A DNA stretch of 64,000 nt from Branchipolynoe longqiensis (GCA_030323885.1 CM059190.1:107351590-107415589); one strand, 5' to 3'; numbered from the stretch's first letter, positions 21,746-32,559 are shown. Translations and numbers: made by a program. The notes: a model not told the origin generated them from the letters alone.

Positions 21746-22092
21746 GGATTTGAACAGAGTTAAATAAACATTTGCTCCACTCGCCTTCATTAAACTCGTG
21801 TCCCCACCCGCACTTCACTCCTGCCGACCCCACCTCGCCCACTCCACCCCCACCCACCTCACCCACTCCATCCCCACCCACATTCCCCACATCTCCCACT
21901 CCACCCCACCCAGATCTCACCCCCCCCCACGCCATCCCACCTCGCCTCTCCCTCTCAAGCCCACCCTACATCACCTTTAGCTTTAATTATAAATATCTAA
22001 CTTTAGCGATATTTGAAGCATAAACACGCACAATAAAGTTGATGTTCAGAGCGGCTTGTAGGACTTGAACTCCTGACTGACAGGTTTGATTA

Positions 22093-22458
22093 AAGTTACA
22101 ACTTACATAGTGCGATGGTTTTGAATTTCTGCCATTTCTTTAGATAAATATACTGCATTGATCATTGCAACTACTTGACTTAAAATTGAAGTAACCTTTA
22201 TTTCAAATGGTTAATTTGGGGATATTTGAAGTGCATGCGTAACAAATTATTTTTGGAAAGCAAGTCAAAATTCCGACACCACATGCTTCACCAGTCACAT
22301 GTTTTATTGAATTAGTTTAATATCCCCTTAGATGCAGCAACAAATGGTTCATAAATTCACCGGTATCTAAGTTGGACATGTAAGAATACTAAGATCAAAT
22401 ATAGCTAAGTATTTTGGTTTTGACAATTTGAGGCTTTTATCGGATTGTGCGGCTTTAA
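22093..22458 (+). mobile_element. MITE-F copy, about 365 bp
   Basis: Left end TTAAAGTTACAACTTACATA GTGCGATGG, interior GATAAATATACTGCATTGAT and ATCTAAGTTGGACATGTAAG, right end ATCGGATTGTGCGGCTTTAA. Confidence 0.82.
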
Positions 22459-22804
22459 GTTGACTTAATATTGCGTCTGTGCAAAAGTATGTGCAGGATC
22501 GAATCTAGGTGAATCGGGTTTCAAAAAGTGAGTACTGTCATCGGCCTATGCAGCTGTAATGCACATGTTTGATTTACCCTGCTAGGTGGCGCTGTGGTGC
22601 TGGGGTGACTGGTTTGGTGTGGATACACGCCACCGACGGCGCTGACGTCGTGAGTGACGTCACCGTGACTTACGACGCGGAGCGGCGTTCGTGACAGACG
22701 CGGGCCCGTGCTGACAGTTTTGTGGTCCCCGGAGCAGCCCGTGATGTGCGGGTCAGTGGCAGACGACCCCTGTACACACTCCAGGCCGCTAAGCACATAG
22801 TCCC
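22459..22804. other. Unique sequence, CpG-containing, no gene recognised
   Basis: Contains TGCTAGGTGGCGCTGTGG at about 22580, a close match to the CTCF core consensus, and two TGACGTCA-like words near 22645-22665. Confidence 0.4.
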
Positions 22805-23005
22805 CCCCCCCCCACACCCTCACACACAGACTGCACACACACACCATCCATACACACACACTCCACACACACTCTCCACACATACCACACACACCTACAC
22901 ACGTTATCCACACACACATACCACCCTCCACACACCCTCCACACACTGTCCACACATTGTCCACACATGGTCCACACACCCTCCACACACACCACATACA
23001 GTATA
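22805..23005. repeat. (CACACA/CTCCACA)n tract
   Basis: Poly-C start, then CACAC and CACCCTCCACACA units. Confidence 0.9.
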
Positions 23006-23079
23006 CCACACCCGCAGACAATGCAGTTTAAAATAGCCCAATAAATTGGTAATAAATAAATTTCCAAAAGGTGAACATT

Positions 23080-23160
23080 TCTTGGTGATATTGGTGAATA
23101 TTTAGTGAACATTTAGTGGTGAATATTTATTGATGAACATTTAGTGAACATTTACTGGGG
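23080..23160. repeat. Short GTGAATATTTAGTGAACATT repeats
   Basis: About four imperfect units of 18-25 bp. Confidence 0.75.
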
Positions 23161-23214
23161 AGCTTGGCGGCGCCAATTCCAATTGGAAATTACAGAATCA
23201 AATACGGGACACAC

Positions 23215-23335
23215 CAAGTCACCCAATTATCGCCCACTGGGGGTGGTAATACCGCAATGACATACACTATTAGTATTACTGATATTACCTTAGATGGTTC
23301 TAGCACGTTAAACTCCAACAACCAAACCTTACCTA
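23215..23335 (+). mobile_element. Probable SINE-A 3' fragment
   Basis: ATATTACCTTAGATGGTTCT, AGCACGTTAAACTCCAACAA and CCAAACC resemble the SINE-A tail. Confidence 0.5.
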
Positions 23336-24010
23336 TACTATTCGTATTACATCCACATCAACCAAGACCCGCTGTGCGTCTCAACTGTCGAGATGCGGTT
23401 CGACTATAGACCCGGTGCCGTACTTATTCACCGGTAATGACGTGTTTGAAGTGTTGGTAAGCCATCCCCATCCCCCCCCCCCCCCCCCCCCCCCCCCCCA
23501 AGTTGTCCTCACATCGTCTCAGACAAAGTCAAGCCGCACCAGACCCCCGCCTTTGTTTTCTTAACTCCATAAACATGCGTGTCGTCACGACGTGCCGCCT
23601 CCCAGTCGTGTGGATCCCGTGCCTTACAGTGGGCGTAGGCGACTGGACCTTATGGAATGGACAGCGTGTGGTGGGACCGTTCTGTGGCTGTCTGACGAGG
23701 GCTGGTGACGGTTTGCTCGACTGACTGCCTCCAACGTCCAGTACGCGCCAACACTCACACACTCACCCGGACATAGCCGAGAGGGCCGTTTAGTTCCTCT
23801 CCCCGCCGCTACCTAAGGTGACACTCAATGTCTCTGAGGAGGTGAACCCTGTTCATCTTCCACCTTCGTTGTTCTTCTCACCAGAGATTGAACTTGATAT
23901 TGATCGTCGTTTAGGTTTTGTTGGTTTGTAAACTTGTAAACTCACTCACTCTATTTATTACTAACAAGCTAGTGGGTTTAACTATTTGTATTTTGGAAAC
24001 GTAATAAAGT
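23336..24010. other. Unique sequence with a 27-nt poly-C; its right part is paralogous to 24381-25140
   Basis: Poly-C at about 23474-23500. From 23888, TTGAACTTGATATTGATCGT and TTTGTAAACTTGTAAACTCA are repeated at 24384-24410 and 25090-25125, on either side of MITE-H. No gene recognised. Confidence 0.6.
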
Positions 24011-24026
24011 TGCTTAAAAGTTATGA

Positions 24027-24380
24027 CACATATTGGTTGGTTGTTGGAGTTTTACGTCCTGACAACATCTAATTTATTCTAAGGTCATATCAGGATGGGT
24101 ACCGACTTGTGACAGTACGCACTCATGGTGACTTTATAATGCTGCCCCACTGGGAGACCAGATCACCAGCACCATGACCCGATATCCCAATCAGTCACAT
24201 TATTTTGCTACTGTGCTAAAATAACCAGTCCTTGCACTATCCTATTAATGCCAAGCGCCAGGATAGGAAGCGACAAGTATCAATTTTGCAAGTCATTGGT
24301 TTTACTCCACTGGGAATCGAAACCCCGAACTCTTGCATGGGAGGCATGCGCTCTACCGATTCGACCAACGCGTCCGGTAC
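24027..24380 (-). mobile_element. SINE-A, full length
   Basis: On the minus strand the tRNA-like head reads GACGCGTTGGTCGAATCGGT (A box) and GGGGTTTCGATTCCCAGTGG (B box). The conserved body follows, with tail CAACCAACCAA. Flanking ACACAT words may be a short TSD. Confidence 0.85.
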
Positions 24381-24410
24381 ACATTTGACTTGATATTGAT
24401 CGCCATTTAT

Positions 24411-25077
24411 GGCCCTGTCAGACTACAACGTAATGACGTCAACATAGGGAGAACGTGAAGAATGTTGAACTTCTCGGCGTAGTATGCAAATTTGGGCACA
24501 AGTTGAACGTGGATGCAGCGTAGTGGACGAGAGCGTAATGTCGGTAAAGCGTAGTGATACTGTCATTCAACGAGAGAGGACAACGTCACTATGCTCACGG
24601 AATGTTATGAACGTTATTCCATCGCCAAAAGAACGTTACGTGACGTTACCTACGTCATGAGACGTTGAACATACGTTGAATGCATGTTCTCCTGACGTTC
24701 TCCTGATGTTCTCCTGACGTTCCCATTACGCCACGTGGGCATTTGCACTCAGTTTAATGTGGGTCAATGTAGCGGAACGTAGTTGAACGTAGTGAGCAGC
24801 ATCGGAAAAAATGTCCGTTTAATGTCATTGATGTTCACTGAACATGAACAGAACGTATGGCGAACATAAACCCTTACGTTCGAGCTACGTCAAAATTTTT
24901 GAACATGTCCAAAACCTCGACGTAACTCAACGTAACACGACATAATGTGACGTAGCTCGACGTCAGTCTAACGTCATTATGACATCATCATAACGTAATC
25001 CAACGTACATCAACGTAATGACAAAAAATCGCCACGTTAGGCTCACGTTCGCTTGTTACGTTGTAGTGTGACAGGGG
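24411..25077. mobile_element. MITE-H: 667-bp Harbinger-like nonautonomous element
   Basis: TIRs are GGCCCTGTCAGACTACAACG (left) and CCCCTGTCACACTACAACGT (right, reverse complement). The flanks are TTA on the left and TAA on the right, a TWA-type site. The interior is full of ACGT words (AACGTAG, GACGTTC) in both orientations. It sits inside a segment whose uninterrupted paralogue is at 23888-23970. No coding frame. It shares GGCCCTGTCA with the left end of the Harbinger at 48630. Confidence 0.82.
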
Positions 25078-25216
25078 TATAAGGTGTTGCTTGTTCGTAA
25101 ACTTGTAAAGCCACTCAGTCATTCAGTATTACTACTATTAGAGGATCAAGCGGTATTGATTGTTGATTGTTTTGACATAATAGTGAGTGTCTTTAAGTCA
25201 ACCGACCTTGGGACCG

Positions 25217-25567
25217 CTTTAAACTTGCATAGTCCGATGATTTTGAGTTTCTGTATTTTTTCTGAGATAAATATATTAGATCTATCACTACTATCTACTT
25301 TACATTAGTTTAAAGTTACTTTCATTTTAAATGATAAACTTTTGAGATATTTGAAGTGCAAGCATGGAAATTTAGTTTTGGCAAGCTTGCCAAAACTCTG
25401 ACACTATATACCTCTACAGTAACAGGTTCTATTAAATTGACTCAGTATTCCATTCTATGCAGAATCAAATGTTCAATAGTTGCATGAGTATCTAAGTTAG
25501 ATATGTAAAAATCAAATCTAGATAATTGTTTGGTTTTGAAAATTTCATCGGACTATGCAACTTTAAG
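25217..25567 (+). mobile_element. MITE-F, best full copy, 351 bp
   Basis: Left end CTTTAAACTTGCATAGTCCG and the right end, reverse-complemented, CTTAAAGTTGCATAGTCCGA form the TIR. Interior words are GATAAATATATTAGATC and ATCTAAGTTAGATATGTA. Noncoding. Confidence 0.85.
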
Positions 25568-25704
25568 TGGCCCATTTAGGGAGGTGGTTGGTTTAGGGAG
25601 TTAGAATATGGTTACAATGGCTGTGTTGGGACCCAAATATAGCGATCGATACACGGGAGTGGTCGATCTGTGGAGGTGGTCGGTTAGAGAGGTTTTACTG
25701 TATA
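25568..25704 (+). mobile_element. MITE-P, 5'-truncated
   Basis: CCATTTAGGGAGGTGGTTGG, GGGACCCAAATATAGCGATC and right terminus GTTAGAGAGGTTTTACTGTA. It abuts MITE-F directly. Confidence 0.78.
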
Positions 25705-25779
25705 TATATATATAGCAGAATCTTTGTTATCACTATCAGACAAGATGTCTTCAAACATCAATTACACAATCATCTGCAG

Positions 25780-26120
25780 GGGGGGTTGGGGGTTGGGGGA
25801 TAATGTGGCGGAATTTACGACGGTAAACACGCTGACGTCAGCATTGCTTGTATCGAATATTGCTGATTGAGACACCTAGCGGGCAGCGAAGACACTACCG
25901 CGTTTAGCATACACTGCAGGGACAGACCCTCTCTGCGCAGAGGAGGCAGGAAGCGACATGACGCCGGTGGAATGCCCCGGGTAGTGAGGGGGCGAAGGGG
26001 GCGTGGGGCGGAGGGGGGCAGAGGGGGGGGGGTGAGCGTGGGGGCGGGGGGAGAGGGACTCATCCATCTGCATCAGTGTCCGCCAATTTGAGCCGCATTA
26101 AACAGCTGAGATTCATCACG
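25780..26120. other. Unique, G-rich in the centre (25970-26060), no gene recognised
   Basis: Poly-G runs and GGGGCG repeats. Short frames on both strands carry no domain. Confidence 0.4.
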
Positions 26121-26229
26121 CAGGACCGCGTTTAACGTAGTTGGATCTGGTTCGCCAAGAGCATTAATTTGACATGCAGATTCGCACACAAGTATGTGTT
26201 GGGTTGTGTTTGGGAATGTTCTTCTCTGG

Positions 26230-26233
26230 TGTT

Positions 26234-26265
<32 letters not shown>

Positions 26266-26580
26266 GGGGAGGGTGCGTGTGTGTGTGGCTGGTGTGTGAA
26301 TAGGTGTGTATTACTATTACTTTATTAGTGTGGTCGGTGGGTGTGTCGGGCCGCACATTGGTACAGATGAATGTGAATAGTGTAAATGTGTGTGAATGTG
26401 TGTGAATGTGTGAGTGCGTGTGAGTGTGTGTGAGTGTGTGTGTGAGTGTGTGTGAGTGTGTGAGTGTGTGTGAGTGTGTGAGTGTGTGAGTGTGTGAGTG
26501 TGTGAGTGTGTGTGAGTGTGTGAGTGTGTGAGTGCGTGCGTGAGTGCGTGTGTGAGTGTGTGTGAGTGTGTGTACGAACG
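26230..26580. repeat. (GTGTGA/GT)n microsatellites
   Basis: 26233-26290 is GT/GC-rich and 26385-26575 is GTGTGAGT units. Between them is about 90 bp of unique DNA. Confidence 0.93.
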
Positions 26581-26654
26581 AACACAGATCGGGTTCCCCC
26601 AAGATGGATGTTAGACCCGTTCACTGCCGCCATTCCTTCGCCGCAAATTACAGG

Positions 26655-26725
26655 GAGGTGTGAAGGCCGTGAGTTATGGGTGTGAAGGCCGTGAGTTATG
26701 GGTGTGAAGGCCGTCAGTGTTGGGT
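26655..26725. repeat. 22-bp repeat, 3 units (GTGTGAAGGCCGTGAGTTAT)
   Basis: Three tandem units, the last diverged (GTCAGTGTTGG). Confidence 0.85.
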
Positions 26726-26916
26726 GTGACCGGTGGCGCTCGGCAACGCGATCCGCCGATAGAGGGGGCGGCACAGCGCCTGGAACAGTGACGTCACACG
26801 CCGCCGGAAGTAGGCTGCGCGCGGCGGGAACCACTTCCGGTACAGTCGGACTAATTAAAGGTGTGCAAGTTCTCCAACAGGGTCTATACACAGGACCCCA
26901 CAGTGCCCCCCTCCCG

Positions 26917-26965
26917 TCCTAATGTGACCTTGGATGCTGGTAGGACGTAACACAACAAACAAACC
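26917..26965 (+). mobile_element. SINE-A 3'-end fragment
   Basis: CGTCCTAATGTGACCTTGGA, TGCTGGTAGGACGTAACAC and AACAAACAAACC. Confidence 0.72.
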
Positions 26966-27169
26966 AATACACCCTCCCTCACCCCTGTGGAGGGGGTAGA
27001 GTACTAGAGAGCGCTGATCAAGCTAAGTTCCGCATCACTGCACACGGACAAAAAACACGATGAAATTAATACACTGTACTTGTTTTTGATAGAGCACTGT
27101 GATCTACGAACCCCTGCCATATGCGGACATTTTTTTAATGTGCAAACACTATTTGTTTCATTTGATTTT

Positions 27170-27265
27170 CCTCCCGAAGAGAGCGCATTGCTGTGTCAGG
27201 ACAACATTGGTCCGGATGTGGAGTTGTCAGTTGGGAGAGGTGCTACTGTATATCTGCCTTTTAAT
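27170..27265 (+). mobile_element. MITE-P right-end fragment, decayed
   Basis: GTCCGGATGTGGAGTTGTCA and GTTGGGAGAGGTGCTACTGT A approximate the right part of MITE-P. Confidence 0.5.
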
Positions 27266-27552
27266 TGTGGACTTCAAAATTAAAGGGCATCATGGGATAT
27301 GCCGCATCCAGAGACCCAACTTCCGGTCTGATGTAAGTGTAGCGTTCAGCAATCCGAAGGCTTTGAGTTCCTGCTATTTTGTTAAAATAAATATATTAGA
27401 ATTTAGATTGATCAGAATAGTTGTTTTTTGCTTTTTAGTTCATAGTAATCTATATTGTGAATGTCTAACTTTGGCAACATTTGAAAAGAAGCATAACACA
27501 TGAATTGTCATGCACAACAAAGCACTGTGACTTGAAACAATGATGGGTTCTA

Positions 27553-28005
27553 CTCATCATCATCATCATGCTGTCGTTCGCGATGCGAGAAAGACTGCTT
27601 TCATTATTTGACTGCCGCTCTCCATTTATGCGGTTGTACATTTCATGAAAGCTGCCTGCAAAGGTGTTGAAGTGCTGCTGGCTTTTGCAAGTTACCAGCG
27701 GCACTCTCTCAGGGAGCAAATAGAGGTTTCACACTGGCAAGAACATGTCAAGACAGGTGCAAAACTATTTGTCCCTGCAGTGGCTGGTCGGGAGATGTTG
27801 GGAGTTCCATACATCAACCGCCCTTAATGCTGCCACAGTGACATGGTTTTCTGTTTAGGGTTTGCTCCCTTAGCCGTCGGTTCTGTCAAGAAAGAACCTG
27901 TACCACAAGGCAGTGGTTTACAACTCTGCAGGCCAGGGGCGTCAAACTCCCTGAGGTATTGCTATACCTGCAATACCTGCTATACCTGCAATACCTGCAA
28001 CACCT
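27553..28005 (-). mobile_element. RTX retroposon copy 3, with 8-bp TSD
   Basis: It is flanked by GGGTTCTA (27545-27552 and 28006-28013) and inserted in a MITE-F copy. On the minus strand it runs from a tandem GCAGGTATT/GCAGGTATA tract to an (ATG)n tail. The body is the same as in the other copies, with the RT-coding part deleted. Confidence 0.82.
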
Positions 28006-28094
28006 GGGTTCTAGTAAGTAACTGATATTTCCTCTAGGCAGCAATAAATGGTTAATGGGTGAAAAGGTGGCTAAGTTGGATATGTAGAATCAAT

Positions 28095-28192
28095 TGCTGG
28101 TTGGTCGTTGGAGTCTTACGTCCTAGCAACATCTAAGGTCATATCACTATCAGGACGGGTAGCGACTTGTAACAGTGTGCACTCATGGCGAA
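28095..28192 (-). mobile_element. SINE-A 3' half, inserted in MITE-F
   Basis: TTGGTCGTTGGAGTCTTACG, TCCTAGCAACATCTAAGGTC and GTGTGCACTCATGGCGAA; it stops abruptly where MITE-F resumes. ATCAA flanks both sides. Confidence 0.75.
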
Positions 28193-28268
28193 GGATCAAA
28201 TGTAGGTAAGTGCTTTGGTTATAACAAAAAAAGTTATAGTTTCATCTGATTATGCAACTTTCAAACGA

Positions 28269-28524
28269 GCGTACATACTCGACCAGAAGACAAGACACGA
28301 CTAGCAATTCAGACAGAAAAGAAAGGAATTATTCTCCCGACGCGAGTCGGTGCGAAGACCCTGCGTCTCACCAGCCGACGCCGGGGACCACGTGACGACG
28401 GTCATATCCGGTGTCACCCACGTGACCCGGGAGACGCTGAACCACGTCGAATCTAATCGCGACGTGGTTTTGTGTTTCATCGAATGAATACATCCCAATG
28501 ATTCATTCCTGGGCGGCGGGAACG
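28269..28524. other. Unique GC-moderate sequence, no gene recognised
   Basis: Contains two CACGTG words (28389 and 28419). The minus-strand frame has no domain. Confidence 0.4.
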
Positions 28525-28790
28525 TCTGGGGGAGAGGGGGAGGAGGAGATGCGAGGGGGGGGGAGGGGGGAAGAGGGGGGGGGAGGAGGGAAGACAAGGA
28601 CGACTTTCCCCAAACCTTTGTCACAGCGTCTTCGCTGGTTCTGGTTCTGGTTGCTAAGCAACACGTGTGAAGCAGAGAGAGAAAGGGAGAGCGGGAGAGG
28701 GAGAGAGAGAGTGACAGAGATGGGGGTGGGGTGTGGGGTGGATGTGGGGTGTCTTTGGGGTGTATGGGGGGGGGGGGGGATGTTGATAGT
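28525..28790. repeat. G/A-rich low-complexity tracts
   Basis: GGGGGAGGAGG tract at 28525-28600, GAGAGA at 28672-28715 and GGGGTG/poly-G at 28720-28782. Confidence 0.85.
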
Positions 28791-28884
28791 GACAAGGTAC
28801 TGTCGCAATCCCTTTAATGTTTAACAACAACACGGCGGGAATTTGGTGTTTGAGAGCCGAGAGTAATGAGGCCTTGGCAGCTTG

Positions 28885-29325
28885 CTCTTTTTAAAGGCTG
28901 CATGGCTGCACAGCCCGATGGACATTTAGCAACATTTGATCTTACATGTCCAACTTAGATACCGGTGCATTTATTAAGCATTTGTTGTTTCATTGAAGGC
29001 AATATTATGCTAAGTCAATCTAATAGAACCCATTACTGCTGAAGCTTAGGGTGTCCGGAATTGCTACGTGCTTTTGCCGAAATTAATTTAGCGTGTTTTC
29101 ACATTAAATATCTACAGAGTTAGCCATTTAAAGTGCAAGTTATTTCAAACTAATAAACTAACGTGAAATAGATTATAACGATCAACCTAATGTGTTTATC
29201 TTTTTTTTTTAAAGCATTATAAATTAGTTAATTAAAACTACAATAAGTGTAGATTATAACGATCAAACTACCTAAAAGAAATGGCAGAACCTCTAAACGA
29301 TGGGACTGTGCAGCTTTAAGTCCGA
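28885..29325 (-). mobile_element. MITE-F copy, minus orientation, about 440 bp
   Basis: Both TIRs are recognisable: GCACAGCCCGATGG on the left and CGATGGGACTGTGCAGCTTT on the right. The interior contains ATGTCCAACTTAGATACCGG. GTAGATTATAACGATCAA recurs near the right end, so part is internally duplicated. Confidence 0.78.
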
Positions 29326-29648
29326 GCTGTGAAGGACTTTCCTGATTCATGTCCTTTGCCGGTTTTACCAGATTGCCCTGAAGTACAGAACCCTGGCCAG
29401 TTTGCGCCAACTCGGGGCGTGGGAACCCAGGCCGCCGGGTGTCATTGTTGCCACTTTATTATATCAATCGTGTGTGACGATTGACGCAGGCGCCCGGACC
29501 AGGGCTGGGGCTGGGGCGGGGGTGGTGGTGGTGGTGGTGGTAACGGCTACATGGAAGAGCGCCCGGGTCAGTATAGGGAGGGGGGAGGGTGCGGGAAGAG
29601 CCTCATGTAACGCCCTGATTTTCACCCGTCATAATGGTCTTTAAATAT
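29326..29648. other. Unique sequence with (GGT)n at 29520-29545, no gene called
   Basis: Short plus-strand frames carry no domain. Confidence 0.4.
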
Positions 29649-29649
29649 C

Positions 29650-30562
29650 ACTGCCTATAAATCACCATCCACATATCACCATCCACATATCACCATCCAT
29701 CCATATATCACCATCCATGTATCACCATCCATGTATCACCATTCATGTATCACCATCCATGTATCACCATCCATGTATCACCATCCATGTATCACCATCC
29801 ATGTATCATCATCCATGTATCACCATGCATGTATCACCATCCATGTATCATCATCCATGTATCCCCATCCATGTATCACCATCCATCCATGTATCACCAT
29901 CCATGTATCACCATCCATGTATCACCATCCATGTATCACCATCCATGTATCACCATCCATGTATCACCATCCATGTATCATCATCCATGTATCACCATCC
30001 ACATATCACCATCCATCCATGTATCACCATCCATGTATCACCATTCATGTATCACCATACATGTATCACCATCCATGTATCACCATCCATGTATCACCAT
30101 CCATGTATCACCATCCATGTATCATCATCCATGTATCACCATCCACATATCACCATCCATCCATGTATCACCATCCATGTATCACCATCCATATATCACA
30201 ATCCATGTATCATCAACCATATATCACCATGCATGTATCACCATGCATGTATCACCATGCATGTATCACCATGCATGTAATACCATGCATGTATCACCAT
30301 GCATGTATCATCATCCCTGTATCACCATCCATGTATCTTCATCCATGTATCACCATCCATAAGTCATCATCCACATATCCCCATCCATGTATCACCATCC
30401 ACGTATCACCATCCATGTAGCACCATCCACTTATCATAATCCATGTATCACCATCCATGTATCACCATCCATGTATCCCCATCCATGTATCCCCATCCAT
30501 GTATCACCATCCATCCCCATGCATGTATCCCCATCCACCTATCGCCATCCATGTATGGATGT
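29650..30562. repeat. 14-bp minisatellite (ATCACCATCCATGT), about 65 units
   Basis: Periodic CATCCATGTATCAC with occasional 4-bp CATC insertions and a GCATGT variant block at 30225-30305. The 42-bp super-period (3 x 14) keeps all three plus frames open (MYHHPCITIHVSPS). Not a gene. Confidence 0.95.
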
Positions 30563-30575
30563 GCCTATTGTGCTA

Positions 30576-30611
30576 TATATATATGCTGTATAAGCATTAT
30601 ACTAGTATAAC
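30576..30611 (+). repeat. Short dispersed repeat (GCTGTATAAGCATTATAC)
   Basis: ATATGCTGTATAAGCATTAT, ACTAGTATAACTT. Same family as 47071, 63481 and 63556. Confidence 0.6.
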
Positions 30612-30724
30612 TTATAGTTAGTTACAACCACGCGCCTCCTGACAACCAAACTTGTCGGAGTTATTGTCATACATTGCTTTCTAACGCAGATTGTAGTGAA
30701 ATTGTTATATAAAGTCAAGCACAT

Positions 30725-31335
30725 TAGATAACAAACTACTTGGAGTATGTGTGCCCCCCCTCCCACCTCCCGGCATGTAAGCTGAATGCGACCCGGCGTG
30801 TTTAAACATACTACTTGGAGTATGTGCCCCCCCCCCCCACCTCCCGGGATGTAAGCTGAAGCTGTGACCCGGCGTGTTTAAACATACTACTTGGAGTATG
30901 TGTGCCCCCTCCCACCTCCCGGCATGTAAGCTGAAGCTGCGACCCGGCATGTTTAAACATACTACTTGGAGTATGTGTGCCCCCCCCCCCACCTCCTGGC
31001 ATGTAAGCTGAAGCTGCGACCTGGTGTGTTTAAACATACTACTTGGAGTATGTGTGCCCCCGCCCCCCCCCCCACCTCCCGGCATGTAAGCTGGCTGCGA
31101 CCCGGCGTGTTTTAAAATACTACTTGGAGTATGTGTGCCCCCCCCCCCCCTCCCCTCCACCTCCTGGCATGTAAGCTGAAGCTGCGACCCGGCGTGTTTA
31201 AACATACTACTTGGAGTATGTGTGCCCCCCACCTCCCGGCATGTAAGCTGAGGCTGCGACCTGGCGTGTTTAAACATACTACTTGGAGTATGTGCCCTCC
31301 CCCCCGCAATGTAAGCTGAGGCTGCGACCCGGCGT
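30725..31335. repeat. About 75-85-bp minisatellite, 8 units, with embedded palindromes
   Basis: The unit has a C-rich variable block, CTCCCGGCATGTAAGCTGAA, GCTGCGACCCGGCGTG, TTTAAACATACTACTTGGAG and TATGTGTGCC. CATACTACTTGGAGTATG is an 18-bp imperfect palindrome and GTTTAAAC an 8-bp one. Length varies in the C run. Confidence 0.95.
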
Positions 31336-31429
31336 GGTTACAGTCTGGGTCGCAGATTCCTGGGGGACCAGTTAACATGAATTCGGAAACCTGCACTGAA
31401 ATAGTGCCACCGCTGAACCCAGTCTGATG

Positions 31430-31545
31430 AGGACCTGACCTTGTGGTGAAGGGGGAAGCGCCAGGTCAGCATTGCCTGGGGTTGACCTGACCTTGTGGTG
31501 AAGGCCAGGTCAGCCTTGCCTGGGGTTGACCTGACCTCTGACACT
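31430..31545. repeat. About 50-bp repeat, 2 units
   Basis: GACCTGACCTTGTGGTGAAG, GCCAGGTCAGCATTGCC and TGGGGTTGACCTGACC repeat. Confidence 0.8.
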
Positions 31546-31675
31546 GGCACACCGCCGGGCACAAACACAAGCCTCCCTCCCCAGCCTGCACCTGTGTGTG
31601 TAATGTAAGTGTGAATGAGTGTGTACGTATGCATGCAAGTAGAAATACACATGAATGTATATTGGTGAGTAACAT

Positions 31676-31800
31676 TTTAAGCTAGTGGTCGCATATCCCA
31701 CTCAGTCACGGCAAAGCCGTCCATGCTCTATTCTAGTCATGCTAAAAGCCAGTCTTTGGTTTGACTCGGTCAGGGATCGAACCCATGACACCCCAAAGAA
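31676..31800 (-). mobile_element. SINE-A fragment, head side
   Basis: CATATCCCACTCAGTCACG, then GGTTTGACTCGGTCAGGGAT and CGAACCCATGACACCC (B-box region), with an internal deletion. Confidence 0.65.
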
Positions 31801-31929
31801 AGTGGCAATGCATGTACTGCTCCTACTAATACTAGGCATGGTAAATGCCATTTCTCCATTATATCCATGTAATACGCTATATATACACTAGAATAAATAT
31901 AATAGGCCTCTCCCGACACAAACAGGCAG

Positions 31930-32515
31930 AGAGCAGTAAACACCACGTTAGATAAGTAAACACCATGCTAGATAAGTAAACACCACACTAGATAAGTAAA
32001 CACCACATTAAATAAGTAAACATCCATGCTAGATCAGTACACACCATGCTAGATATGTAAACACCACGCTAGATAAGTAAACACCACTTTAGATAAGTAA
32101 ACACCACACTAGATAAGTAAACACCATGTTAGATAAGTAAACACCACACTAGATAAGTAAACACCATGCTAGATATGTAAACACCACGTTAGATAAGTAA
32201 ACACCACGCTAGATAAGTAAACACCATGCTAGATAAGTAAACACCATGCTAGATAAGTAAACACCATGCTAGATAAGTAAACACCATGCTAGATAAGTAA
32301 ACACCAAGCTAGATAATTAAACACCATGCTAGATAAGTAAACACCGCACTAGATAAATAAACACCATGCTAGATAAGTAAACACCACACTAGGTAAGTAA
32401 ACACCACGTTAGACAAGTAAACACCACACTAGATAAGTAAACACCATGTTAGATATGTAAACACCAATCTAGATAAGTAAACACCACGTTAGGTAAGTAA
32501 ACACCACGTTATATA
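31930..32515. repeat. 20-bp minisatellite (TAAACACCATGCTAGATAAG), 29 units
   Basis: A very regular array. Variable position CAC(G/A)/ATG, T/C in GTTAG/GCTAG. The unit contains TAA and TAG, so it is closed in most frames. Confidence 0.96.
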
Positions 32516-32559
32516 TGGCCAAATGACTTCAGCGTCCTTTTCCTTTTTTGTAAATCATG

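Larger units (their letters stand above)
27345..28268 (+). mobile_element. MITE-F copy split by RTX and SINE-A insertions
   Basis: Left part 27345-27552 (GCAATCCGAAGGCTTTGAG), middle part 28006-28094 (GGCTAAGTTGGATATGTAGA) and right end 28193-28268 (TTCATCTGATTATGCAACTT) make one element when the two inserts are removed. Confidence 0.8.

Noticed and set aside
29717..30420. Three overlapping open frames of about 190-230 codons (MYHHPCIT repeats)
   Set aside because: By-product of the 14-bp CATCCATGTATCAC array, open in all three frames.
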